Shown here: positions 53,537-61,911 of the stretch, piece by piece
Numbering within the stretch: the first letter of the stretch is position 1
How the letters are laid out: each line of letters opens with the position of its first letter
DNA from: Pseudomonadales bacterium
GTDB lineage: Bacteria > Pseudomonadota > Gammaproteobacteria > Pseudomonadales > UBA5862
Reading direction: 5' to 3'
NCBI GenBank assembly: GCA_024234215.1
Contig: JACKOQ010000001.1
Location: 558,001-622,000, forward strand
DNA: 64,000 nucleotides
The notes under the pieces: generated by a model
Told to the model about the DNA's origin: nothing
What the model saw: the letters and a program-made list of their open reading frames with translations, nothing else
Database searches by the model: none
Position numbers and translations under genes: made by a program

Positions 53537-54238
53537 TCAGCGTTGCGACAGGCTGTGCTGGCAGTGCAACAGGGTGGACTCTTTCAGCCAGTTGCGGTCT
53601 GGATAGTAGGCGAACAGGTATTGATCATCCTTGATGCTGTCGATCAGTGGCTGGGTGATCTCCAGTCGCACTGCCGGGCAGCCATGGCTGCGACCCAGGC
53701 GTCCGGTCCGGCTGATGAAGGTGTCACTGACATAGCCGGCGCCATGGATGACGATCGCGCGCTGGTAGGCGCGGTCATTGATGCCGGGCTCCAGTCCCTC
53801 CAGTCGCAATGAGTAGCCATTGCGCCCATGGTAGCTCTCCAGCGTGCGGAACAGCCCCAGGCTCGATTGAAAACTTTCAGGCCTGTTGGAAAAGAGGCTG
53901 GCCTGCAGGTCACCGGAACCGCGACCATGCGCAACCCGCTCCTTGAACAGCAGCCGCTGCCGGGCCAGATCGAAGACCCACAGGCGCGGTTCGGAGGAGG
54001 GCAGCGAGTAGTCGATCACTGCCAGCCGGTCGGCCCGTGGCGCGGCGCAGGAGAGGGCCTTGGCGGCCAGCCGCAGCATGACCGGATCGGCACCGGGCGC
54101 CAGGCGGGTCAGGAGGTGGTCGAGAGGCGGTTGCCGCAGGGTGGTGGAGTTGGCCGCGAAGGCTGTAGCGCCCACGAGCATCAGCAGGGTGGTCAGCACC
54201 GTGCGGCACCATGACAGAAATGGCCTGGGACATGTCAT
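53537..54238 (-). CDS. Murein L,D-transpeptidase catalytic-domain protein (YkuD_2 type)
   Basis: 233 aa. A signal peptide (FLSWCRTVLTTLLMLVGATAFA) precedes a domain with VIDYSLPSSEPRLWVFDL, HGRGSGDL, AIVIHGAGYVS and the catalytic SHGCPAVRLE with Cys187. The spacing of histidine and SHGCPA is that of the YkuD_2 subfamily of putative L,D-transpeptidases acting on peptidoglycan in the periplasm. 94 further in-frame residues upstream overlap the intergenic region and lack conservation. Divergent from the LdtD-like gene. Confidence 0.82.
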   Translation of the reverse strand: MTCPRPFLSWCRTVLTTLLMLVGATAFAANSTTLRQPPLDHLLTRLAPGADPVMLRLAAKALSCAAPRADRLAVIDYSLPSSEPRLWVFDLARQRLLFKERVAHGRGSGDLQASLFSNRPESFQSSLGLFRTLESYHGRNGYSLRLEGLEPGINDRAYQRAIVIHGAGYVSDTFISRTGRLGRSHGCPAVRLEITQPLIDSIKDDQYLFAYYPDRNWLKESTLLHCQHSLSQR

Positions 54239-54410
54239 CGAAGCGTCATCCTCTGTTCTGCGTGAGGCCGTCATCCATGAGGGTCTTGCGATCCGGGTCT
54301 TTGGGTTGGACAGAGCGCACGGCATGGGTGTACTGCGGCAGCGGCGAGCACCATTATCGACAGGGGCAGCGGAGCGGCCAAATTTTTCTGTCGATCCGGC
54401 AAGGCATCTG

Positions 54411-56048
54411 ATGAGCGATCTCGTCAGGCTGGCCGCTGTCGCGCTCCTGCTGCTGGGCGTGACCCTGCAGGGTGCCAGTGTGGTGGCCGAGCAGGATGAC
54501 GATGCGGTGGCAGCCGGCATTGCCCGATTGTTGTCGGGGCAACAGCCTGAATTGCGCGGCTTTTATCAGGCGCGTGCTGGACGGCCGGCATGGCCTGATG
54601 ACCAGGCGGTGGCTGCCTTGGCGGCGGCCATCGGAACCCTCGATGGCGATGGCCTGCGACCGGCTGATTACCACCCGACGGCACTGCTGCCGGCCTATCG
54701 GCTGGCGCAGGCGGCGGCTGAGCCGCTGGCGCGGGCACGCTTCGATCTGCAACTGAGCGAACTGTTGCTGACGGTGCTGCATCATGTGCAGCGTGGCAAG
54801 CTCGATCCGGCGGCGATCGATCCGAACTGGGAGCTGCCGCGCGCGGCACCGCGGCTCGATCTGGCTGCGGTGTCGCAGGCGGTCGATGCCCGGCAGTTCG
54901 ATCAGCTCATTGCCGCTGTGCGGCCGGACCATCTGCTCCATGCGCGGTTGCGTTCCGCCCTGAAGCATTATCGTGACATCAAGTTGCAGGGTGGCTGGCC
55001 GATGCTGCCGGCCCGTCACGACGCACTGCATCCTGGTGATCGGGATGCCGATGTTCCGCTGCTGCGTCAGCGTCTGGCAATCGAGGAGGGCGCCGCACTG
55101 CCGGTATCGGGTGGCTGCAACCCTGCGGAGGCAGCGGTCGGGGGCCCGGACCCATACTGCCATGATGAAAACCTGGTCGCTGCGGTGCACCGTTTCCAGC
55201 GCCGCCACCTGCTGCGGGAGGATGGGATCGTCGGCAGGCAGACGCTGGCGGCGTTGAATGTGCCGGTGGCGACACGCATCGAGCAGATCCGGGCCAATCT
55301 GGAGCGGGCCCGCTGGCTGCTGCATGGCCTGCCGCGGACCTTCGTGCTGGTGGACATCGCCGGTTACCGGTTGAGCTATTTTCGCCCCGATGGGACGCTC
55401 TGGCAGAGCCGCATCATGGTGGGGCGGCCCTACCGCAGTACACCGATGCTGCGCTCGGAGATCAACCGCCTGACCTTCAATCCGACCTGGACGGTGCCGC
55501 CCACCATCCTGCGCGAGGACATGCTGCCGATGATCCGCAAGGATCCGGATTATCTGACGCGGGAGGACATCGAGGTCATTTCGCTGTCTGGAGCGCCGCT
55601 TGATCCACGACAGATCGACTGGTGGCATCCAGGCAATCTGCTGCTGCGGCAGCGTGCCGGTCCGCACAATGCGCTGGGGCGGGTGGCGATCCGTTTTCCC
55701 AACCGGCATGATGTCTATCTGCACGACACGCCGGCGCAGGGGCTGTTCAACCTCGATCGGCGCGCGATCAGCTCGGGTTGCATCCGGGTTGCCAATGCGC
55801 TGGAGCTGGCCCGTCTGCTGCTCGACGATGAGAAAAAGTGGAACCAGGCCGCGATCGATGAGCTGGTCGCCAGTGGGTTGACGCGTGAAGTCGCGCTGGC
55901 CCGACGCGTGCCGCTGATTCTGTACTACTGGACGGTGGCGGTCGATGCCGAGGGTGTGGTGAGTTTTCGTCCCGATATCTACCAGCGCGACGCGGCAGTG
56001 CTGGCGGCGCTGAACCGGCCGCTGGCCGCAGCAGCGCCGTCACACTGA
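54411..56048 (+). CDS. L,D-transpeptidase with peptidoglycan-binding domain (LdtD/YcbB-like)
   Basis: 545 aa. AAGG at 54401-54404 precedes ATG 54411; a signal peptide (LVRLAAVALLLLGVTLQGASVVA) follows. The N-terminal scaffold has LRGFYQARAGRPAWPDDQAVAAL and DGDGLRPADYHP; a PGB_1 domain shows LVAAVHRFQRRHLLREDGIVGRQTLAALN; the YkuD domain has MVGRPYRSTPMLRSEINRLTFNPTWTVPPTI, the HDT motif and the catalytic SSGCIRV with Cys457. LdtD makes 3-3 crosslinks in peptidoglycan. Transcribed away from a second transpeptidase 172 bases to the left. Confidence 0.88.
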   Translation: MSDLVRLAAVALLLLGVTLQGASVVAEQDDDAVAAGIARLLSGQQPELRGFYQARAGRPAWPDDQAVAALAAAIGTLDGDGLRPADYHPTALLPAYRLAQAAAEPLARARFDLQLSELLLTVLHHVQRGKLDPAAIDPNWELPRAAPRLDLAAVSQAVDARQFDQLIAAVRPDHLLHARLRSALKHYRDIKLQGGWPMLPARHDALHPGDRDADVPLLRQRLAIEEGAALPVSGGCNPAEAAVGGPDPYCHDENLVAAVHRFQRRHLLREDGIVGRQTLAALNVPVATRIEQIRANLERARWLLHGLPRTFVLVDIAGYRLSYFRPDGTLWQSRIMVGRPYRSTPMLRSEINRLTFNPTWTVPPTILREDMLPMIRKDPDYLTREDIEVISLSGAPLDPRQIDWWHPGNLLLRQRAGPHNALGRVAIRFPNRHDVYLHDTPAQGLFNLDRRAISSGCIRVANALELARLLLDDEKKWNQAAIDELVASGLTREVALARRVPLILYYWTVAVDAEGVVSFRPDIYQRDAAVLAALNRPLAAAAPSH

Positions 56049-56092
56049 GGGTGGGGCCCGGCCCTGGCTTTTTGCCGCTTGTTGCGTGCGGT

Positions 56093-56848
56093 TCAATCGC
56101 CGGGAAGGGTGTGGTGCAGCTTGACCGGAACGGCGCGGCGTGAGGCCCGGCGGATGTTCAGCACCTCGACCAGCACCGAGAAGCCCATCGCGAAATAGAT
56201 GTAGCCCTTGGGAATGTGGACCTGGAAGGCCTCGCCGATCAGCGCCATGCCGATCATCGTCAGAAAGCTCAGCGCCAGCATCTTGATGCTGGGATGGCGG
56301 TCGACGAAGTCGGCGATGATGTGCGACATGAACATCATCATCAGCACGGCGATGACGATCGCCAGTGCCATCACGAAGAAGTCGTTGGCGAGGCCGACTG
56401 CGGTGATCACCGAGTCGAGCGAGAAGATGATGTCGATCAGTGCGATCTGGATCATGATGGAAACAATGCCCAGCTTCAGGTTGACGGTCGGTGCGTGCGC
56501 CTCTTCCTCTTCGCCTTCGAGGCTGTTGTAGATCTCCACGCTGCTTTTCCACAGCAGAAAGAGTCCACCGCCCAGCAAAATCAGGTCGCGGCCCGAGAAG
56601 CTCTGTTCCATCACCGTCAGCAGGGGTTCGGCAAGCTTCATCACCCAGGTGATCGAGAACAGCAGCGCGATGCGGGTCACCATCGCCAGAGCCAGCCCCA
56701 GGGTGCGGGCGCGGCGGCGCATTGACTCGGGCAGGCGCCCCACCAGGATGCTGATGAAGATGATGTTGTCGATGCCCAGCACGATTTCGAGAACGGTCAG
56801 GGTGACCAGCGCCAGCCAGGCACTCGGATCGGCGATCCATTCGAACAT
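56093..56848 (-). CDS. TerC family membrane protein, YgdQ-like
   Basis: 251 aa, seven or so membrane helices. FEWIADPSAWLALVTLTVLEIVLGIDNIIFISILVGRLP and LIDIIFSLDSVITAVGLANDFFVM carry the acidic membrane motifs of TerC; HPSIKMLALSFLTMIGMALIGEAFQVHIPKGYIYFAMGFSVLVE is the family end. E. coli YgdQ is colinear. TerC proteins are tied to metal (manganese) export in some bacteria. No yybP-ykoY riboswitch was seen upstream. Convergent with the LdtD-like gene. Confidence 0.88.
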   Translation of the reverse strand: MFEWIADPSAWLALVTLTVLEIVLGIDNIIFISILVGRLPESMRRRARTLGLALAMVTRIALLFSITWVMKLAEPLLTVMEQSFSGRDLILLGGGLFLLWKSSVEIYNSLEGEEEEAHAPTVNLKLGIVSIMIQIALIDIIFSLDSVITAVGLANDFFVMALAIVIAVLMMMFMSHIIADFVDRHPSIKMLALSFLTMIGMALIGEAFQVHIPKGYIYFAMGFSVLVEVLNIRRASRRAVPVKLHHTLPGD

Positions 56849-56991
56849 GAACGACTGCACTCGCGGTTGAATGATGTACGGTGAAGGTCGCCACTTTACC
56901 GCAAGCCGCATTGTGCTCAAAGCAGCAGTGCGCGGGGCTGGGCCTTTCAGGTCTGTTTCCGGTTTGTCAGCGTCGACCAGGAGGGCAATAA

Positions 56992-57816
56992 TTGACGCCC
57001 CTGCCATCCCCCCATCGCAGATCCCTTATGAGCCGATCTTTGACCAACATGCTGAAAACGCTTGAAATCATGGCACGCCTGCGCGATCCGCAACAGGGCT
57101 GTCCCTGGGATGTCGAGCAGGATTTCAACACCCTGACCCCCTGCACGCTCGAAGAGGCCTATGAGGTGGTCGATGCGATCGAGCGCAATGACTTTGCCGG
57201 GTTGCAGGAGGAGCTGGGCGATCTGCTGCTGCAGATCGTCTTTTACTGCCAGATCGCCAGCGAGCGCGGATTGTTCGATTTCGAGGCGGTGGCCGGCAGC
57301 CTGAACGACAAGCTGATCCGCCGCCATCCCCATGTCTTTGCACAGGCGGAGCGGACCACGGCACAGGGGCAGCAGCTGCTGTGGGACGAGATCAAGCGGC
57401 AGGAGAAGGCCGGGCAACCCGAGCAGGGTCTGCTCGATTCGGTGCCGGCCAACCTGCCGGCACTCGCCGAGGCGCAGAAGCTGCAGAAGCGTGCCGCCAA
57501 GGTCGGTTTCGACTGGCCCGATGCCGAGCCGGTATTTGCCAAACTGCATGAAGAGGTCGACGAGGTGCGTGAGGCGATGGCGCTGGCTGATTCGGCCGCC
57601 TGCCTGGAGGAGGTGGGTGATCTGCTGTTCGTGGTGACCAATCTGGCGCGCCATCTGCGGGTGGATGCACAGCAGGCGCTGAGCCATGCCAACCACAAGT
57701 TCCGCCGCCGCTTCGGGCAGATGGAACAGATGGCCAGGGTGATGGAGCAGCGGCTGGAGGCGCTGTCACTCGATCAGCAGGAGCAGCTCTGGCAGCGCGC
57801 CAAGCAGAGCGAGTGA
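56992..57816 (+). CDS. mazG: Nucleoside triphosphate pyrophosphohydrolase MazG
   Basis: 274 aa from a TTG start supported by AGGAGG at 56979-56984. An ATG at 57028 (262 aa) lacks a Shine-Dalgarno sequence but is closer to family length. Two MazG domains: DPQQGCPWDVEQDFNTLTPCTLEEAYEVVDAI with EELGDLLLQIVFYCQIA, and VFAKLHEEVDEVREAM with LEEVGDLLFVVTNLARHL, each with the EExxD metal site. MazG hydrolyses NTPs and lowers (p)ppGpp in E. coli. RRHPHVFA and KVGFDW are conserved. Confidence 0.93.
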   Translation: MTPLPSPHRRSLMSRSLTNMLKTLEIMARLRDPQQGCPWDVEQDFNTLTPCTLEEAYEVVDAIERNDFAGLQEELGDLLLQIVFYCQIASERGLFDFEAVAGSLNDKLIRRHPHVFAQAERTTAQGQQLLWDEIKRQEKAGQPEQGLLDSVPANLPALAEAQKLQKRAAKVGFDWPDAEPVFAKLHEEVDEVREAMALADSAACLEEVGDLLFVVTNLARHLRVDAQQALSHANHKFRRRFGQMEQMARVMEQRLEALSLDQQEQLWQRAKQSE

Positions 57817-57868
57817 CCGACGGGATGGGCGCGCTGCCGCGCGGCCCATCCCCCGGCGAAAATGTGGA

Positions 57869-59308
57869 TTACTTTGGCAGTTTGAAGGTCACGAACAGCG
57901 GCACGCCGTCGCGCAGCACCCGCATCGCAATCAGCCGGTTTGCCGGCAGCGACTTGACGATCAGGTTGAACTCGGCGGCACTCTTGACCGGCTTGTTGGC
58001 GATGGCGGTGATCACCATGCCGGGGCGAAGCCCGATGGCCGCACCGACACCGTCGACCACCTCCTCGATCACGATGCCATGGGGAAGCTCCAGTTCACGC
58101 AGCTGCTCCGCAGTCAGGTCGCTCACCAGGATGCCGAGGCGGTTCTGCGGCTGCGCTCCGCCGCCCCCCTGCTGGGCCAGCTTCTCCGGTTCGCTCGGCA
58201 GTTCACCCACCTTGACCTTCAGATCGAGCGGCTTGCCGTTGCGCACCACCTCCAGTGCCGCGGTCGAACCGGGGCGCTTGCGCCCGATCAGATGGGGCAG
58301 GTCGGCCGAGAATTCGATCGCAGTGCCATCGACCTTGAGGATGATGTCACCGGCCTGCAGGCCCCCCTTGGCCGCCGGACTGTCCGGCACCACGGCGGCC
58401 ACCAGCGCCCCGGCCGGGCGCTCCAGTCCGAACGATTCCGCCAGGTCGCGGTTCACCTCCTGGATGCTGACGCCGAGCCAGCCGCGCAGCACATGGCCTT
58501 TCTCCTTGATCTGACCCACCACATCCATCGCCACCGAGATCGGAATGGCGAACGACAGCCCCATGAAACCGCCGGAGCGGGTGTAGATCATCGAGTTGAT
58601 GCCGATCACTTCGCCATCCATGTTGAACAGCGGGCCACCGGAGTTGCCGGGGTTGATGGCGACATCGGTCTGGATGAAGGGCACGTAGTTCTGATTCTGC
58701 TCGTTGGGCAGGCTGCGGTTCAGCGCGCTGATGATGCCGGCCGAGACCGAGTAGTCGAAACCGAAGGGCGAGCCGATGGCCAGCACCCACTCGCCGACCT
58801 TCAGCCGGTCGGAATTGCCCAGCTTGACCACTGGCAGATCCTTGCCATCGATCTTGAGCAGTGCCAGATCGGTGCCGGGGTCGGTGCCCACCACCTTGGC
58901 CTCGATCTCCCGCCGATCCCGCAGTCTGACGGTGATTTCGTCAGCGCCATCGATGACGTGGTTGTTGGTCAGGACATAGCCATCGGAGGAGATGATGAAG
59001 CCTGAACCGGTCGAGGCGCGCTTCTGCATCGGTCCGCCTTGTGGCGGGGCGCCGAAAAAGTGCCGGAAGAACTCCTGGGCCTCTTCGGGCAGTTCGCCAT
59101 AGGGCCCTTGTCCCTGAAAGGGCAGGGCCGCGTTGCGCGGTGCCTTGGTGACGGAACTGACGTTGACCACGGCGTTCGAGTACTGTTCGACCAATGGCGA
59201 GAAGTCGGGCAGTTCGGCGGCCTGGACAGTCAGTGTCATCAGCGCGGCCAGGCAGAGCGTGGCAAACAGAACGCCAACGGGACGCAGTTCCTTGATTGCA
59301 TTCGCCAT
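57869..59308 (-). CDS. mucD: Periplasmic serine endoprotease DegP/MucD
   Basis: 479 aa. Signal peptide to about residue 30 (VQA), trypsin-like domain with the triad H117 (LTNNHVI), D147 (TDLALL) and S223 (GNSGGPL), then two PDZ domains (LGVSIQEVNRDLAESFGLERPAGALV and the C-terminal LGILVSDLTAEQLRELEL). It degrades misfolded envelope proteins and, in Pseudomonas, restrains AlgU activity. It lies 46 bases after mucB on the same strand, so mucC/rseC is absent between them. Confidence 0.95.
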   Translation of the reverse strand: MANAIKELRPVGVLFATLCLAALMTLTVQAAELPDFSPLVEQYSNAVVNVSSVTKAPRNAALPFQGQGPYGELPEEAQEFFRHFFGAPPQGGPMQKRASTGSGFIISSDGYVLTNNHVIDGADEITVRLRDRREIEAKVVGTDPGTDLALLKIDGKDLPVVKLGNSDRLKVGEWVLAIGSPFGFDYSVSAGIISALNRSLPNEQNQNYVPFIQTDVAINPGNSGGPLFNMDGEVIGINSMIYTRSGGFMGLSFAIPISVAMDVVGQIKEKGHVLRGWLGVSIQEVNRDLAESFGLERPAGALVAAVVPDSPAAKGGLQAGDIILKVDGTAIEFSADLPHLIGRKRPGSTAALEVVRNGKPLDLKVKVGELPSEPEKLAQQGGGGAQPQNRLGILVSDLTAEQLRELELPHGIVIEEVVDGVGAAIGLRPGMVITAIANKPVKSAAEFNLIVKSLPANRLIAMRVLRDGVPLFVTFKLPK

Positions 59309-59354
59309 TTCTATTCCTCTTGTGCAGTGGAAGATGGTGGATGATCCATGAGAT

Positions 59355-60344
59355 TCAGGGGGAAGGCGCCACGGAGCGGGCGATTCGACTGGCGGTCTCC
59401 AGCGGAATTTCGCCGACCACCGTGACCATCACGCTCTCGCCGCGGTAGGGAATTCGACTGGTGACCGCCGAGGTGGCACCGCGTTGGCGGCGGCCATCCT
59501 GTGCCGTCTCGTTTTGGTCCAGGGTTTCGACAAAGACCGAGAAGGCATAGAGCCCATCGCTGAACAGTTCGCTGTGCAGCAGGCTCGGCTGGGTCTCGAC
59601 CTGGTTGTCTGTGGGATGCTGCTGAGAGACAAAACCCTTGGGTGTCCAGCCAACCCGCCACTCCCTGGAGATTTTCCACGGGTTTGGGACCGTCCTGGGT
59701 TGTACTCGGTGCAGGGTGGCGGAGCCATGGGTCATCGATGTCAGGTCGCCCACGCTCACATCATCGGCCACTCGTAGCGTGACGAACTGGAAGCGCTCCA
59801 GTGTGCGGCCATCGGTATCACGCAGCAGCGAGCGCAGCAGCAGACCGGACGCCTGGTCGATCCACAGCTCATGGCTGTAGCGGTCCGGGTCATGTGGCCG
59901 AATGGCGATGCGTCTGCACTGCCGGTTGCTGACCCGTTCATCGCCCAGCAACTCGAGCCGGTAGTGCTGGGCCAGTTGGCCGGGCTCGCGGGCAAAGGAT
60001 TGGGCAAAGGAGGCCTTGGCTGCGGTTTCGCTGATTGGAGCGTCGGCCTGGATGGCAAAGAGACCTTCGCCAGTGCGCAGCAGTTCATGCGCGGCGCCAT
60101 CGAGGTGGATCAGCCGCTCCTGCTCGATGCCGGCATCGGCGCGGTGGATGATGCGGAAGCTTTGCAGTTCATCTCCCCGCACGTAGATGAAGGTGCCATC
60201 GTAGTTCTGTTCCCGAAAGGCCTGACCCATGCGCAGCAGCCATTCGTCGGCGCTCTCTGCCCAGAGTGCTGAGGAGGCAAGGCATAACGGCAGCAGCAGT
60301 GGCCAGCCGCGCAGCAGGACCCAACGAAGAGAGGAGGGAATCAC
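59355..60344 (-). CDS. mucB: Periplasmic sigma-E regulator MucB/RseB
   Basis: 329 aa from a GTG that overlaps the mucA stop (GTGA). Signal peptide LLLPLCLASSALWA, then ADEWLLRMGQAFREQNYDGTFIYVRGDELQSFRIIHR, which is the LolA-like lipid-sensing domain of RseB, and the C-terminal domain GWTPKGFVSQQ with LFSDGLYAFSVFVE and GESVMVTVVGEIP. It binds MucA in the periplasm and shields it from DegS-type cleavage. Extra in-frame sequence upstream of the GTG belongs to the mucA region. Confidence 0.93.
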   Translation of the reverse strand: MIPSSLRWVLLRGWPLLLPLCLASSALWAESADEWLLRMGQAFREQNYDGTFIYVRGDELQSFRIIHRADAGIEQERLIHLDGAAHELLRTGEGLFAIQADAPISETAAKASFAQSFAREPGQLAQHYRLELLGDERVSNRQCRRIAIRPHDPDRYSHELWIDQASGLLLRSLLRDTDGRTLERFQFVTLRVADDVSVGDLTSMTHGSATLHRVQPRTVPNPWKISREWRVGWTPKGFVSQQHPTDNQVETQPSLLHSELFSDGLYAFSVFVETLDQNETAQDGRRQRGATSAVTSRIPYRGESVMVTVVGEIPLETASRIARSVAPSP

Positions 60345-60907
60345 TGTTGATCGAGACTGGCTGGACGGGCGAAGGGTTGGGTGAGGGTGGGTTCGCTGCC
60401 CAGTCTGCCTTGGGCATGGCGGGACATGTGCCGTTCGAGGCGTTCCTGGTCGGTGGCGAGTGCGGTTTCGGTGGTGGTGGGCTGGAGATGAGTCGGGGCT
60501 GTGCTGGCGCTGGTGGTTGGGGTGGCGTTCTGGGCGGCCAGGGTTGCGGGATTTTGGCTGTTGTCGATTCGACCCCACTGCTGCGCACCAAAGACCACGA
60601 TGAAGGTGGTCGAGGCAGCCACTGCCAGAATGGCGACCGACTTCGACCAGGGGCGGGTTTTCTGCTCGGATCGATTGCGTTGCGCCACCGACTCTCCGGC
60701 CAGCGAGAGGGTCACCTTGCGGCCGATGTCGAGTCGGCTCGAGACCTTCTGCTCGCCACGCAGCAAGGTCACCATCATATGGTAGCGGCGCCACTTTTCG
60801 CGCAGTTCCGGATCGGTTTCGAGCGCGCGCAGCACCCGCATGGTCTCCAGTTCATCGGCCTCGCCATCCAGCAAGGCTGACAGCGACTCCTCGATCGCTT
60901 CGTTCAT
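60341..60907 (-). CDS. mucA: Anti-sigma factor MucA/RseA
   Basis: 188 aa from the ATG at 60907, chosen because MNEAIEESLSALLDGEADELETMRVL aligns with the start of MucA/RseA; ATGs at 60931 and 60928 would add a few residues. The N-terminal sigma-binding domain runs to about 85, a single membrane segment follows (SVAILAVAASTTFIVVFGA, about 90-108), and the rest is a Thr/Ala/Gln-rich periplasmic part. It holds AlgU at the membrane until proteolysis. Confidence 0.9.
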   Translation of the reverse strand: MNEAIEESLSALLDGEADELETMRVLRALETDPELREKWRRYHMMVTLLRGEQKVSSRLDIGRKVTLSLAGESVAQRNRSEQKTRPWSKSVAILAVAASTTFIVVFGAQQWGRIDNSQNPATLAAQNATPTTSASTAPTHLQPTTTETALATDQERLERHMSRHAQGRLGSEPTLTQPFARPASLDQQ

Positions 60908-61076
60908 CTCAGTGACCCCAAGTTGCATCATTGACCCCCGTTTGACACGGCAACTCGGTGAAAGTGCCATGGCAAGACAGAAATTGTGGTGTCAACGCGC
61001 TGCACCCGGTGCCGAGCATCGGGGCGGGCGTGCTGGTTTCGGTTGGTTTTTTTCTGCATCTTCTTGTTTTTCGTGG

Positions 61077-61652
61077 CTACTGAACCATGGCGGCGATGCG
61101 CTGGTCAATGGCCTCGCGGGCGCGGAAAATCCTTGATCGCACCGTGCCGACCGGGCACTCCATGATCTCGGCGATCTCCTCATAACTGAGGCCGTCATAC
61201 TCGCGCAGGGTGATGGCCGCACGCAGCTCTTCGGGCAGTTCGCGGATGGTGCGGTTGACGACCTGCTCGAGTTCATCGCGCATCAGCAGCCCTTCGGGCG
61301 AGGCCGTCTCCCTGAGCTGGTTGTGTCCCCCTTGCAGTTCGGCATCCTCGATCTCGATGTCGCTGTTGGGCGGACGGCGGTGGCGCGTGGCCAGGTGGTT
61401 CTTGGCGGTGTTGATGGCGATGCGGTAGAGCCAGGTGTAAAAGGCGCTCTCGCTGCGGAAGTCGCGCAGTGCACGGTAGGCGCGGATGAAGGACTCCTGC
61501 GCCACATCTTCCGCCTCGTGGTTGTCATGCACATAGCGACTGACCAGCGAGACGATCTTGTGTTGGTACTTGAGCACCAGCAGGTCGAAAGCGCGTTTGT
61601 CCCCTTTCTGGACCCGCGCGACCAGCTGCTGGTCGTTGTCTGACTGGGTCAT
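61077..61652 (-). CDS. algU: Extracytoplasmic-function sigma factor AlgU/RpoE
   Basis: 191 aa. Region 2: AFDLLVLKYQHKIVSLVSRYV and HEAEDVAQESFIRAYRALRDFRSES with FYTWLYRIAINTAKNHL; region 4: LREYDGLSYEEIAEIMECPVGTVRSRIFRAREAI. This is nearly the E. coli RpoE and Pseudomonas AlgU sequence. It directs transcription of envelope-stress genes. First gene of the algU-mucA-mucB-mucD operon; 169 bases separate it from mucA. Confidence 0.97.
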   Translation of the reverse strand: MTQSDNDQQLVARVQKGDKRAFDLLVLKYQHKIVSLVSRYVHDNHEAEDVAQESFIRAYRALRDFRSESAFYTWLYRIAINTAKNHLATRHRRPPNSDIEIEDAELQGGHNQLRETASPEGLLMRDELEQVVNRTIRELPEELRAAITLREYDGLSYEEIAEIMECPVGTVRSRIFRAREAIDQRIAAMVQ

Positions 61653-61691
61653 GTTCGGTTCAGTGGAGTTGGGACAGCCGCGGCTGCCCGA

Positions 61692-61721
61692 TCAGGCGTG
61701 GTTTGGAGGTGGGCATGTTCC
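61692..61721 (-). promoter_or_regulatory. Possible autoregulated AlgU promoter
   Basis: Reading the - strand, GGAACAT is followed 18 bases later by CCTGA, close to the sigma-E/AlgU form GGAACTT-N16/17-TCTGA, with one mismatch in each box. It would start transcription about 35 bases ahead of algU. A 9-bp inverted repeat (61688-61696 and 61720-61728) brackets it. Confidence 0.4.
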
Positions 61722-61911
61722 TGATCGGAAACGCAAGTGAAGCATCTCATTCGCCGTGGGATGGTCCAAAGGGCGCCATCCTAGCAGAAATTCGCCCGAT
61801 GCAGCCATGCGATGGAATAAAGAGAGACTGCCGGCCCGGGTCCATTTCTGGTTAAATTGGCCGCTTCATCACTCTGTCACCTTATGGTGATCAATCCGGA
61901 CCCTTCTGTTC

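Noticed and set aside
54354..55724. 456-codon - strand ORF opposite the LdtD-like gene
   Set aside because: Low-complexity Gln/Arg/His-rich translation typical of antisense frames; the + strand has signal peptide, PGB and YkuD domains.
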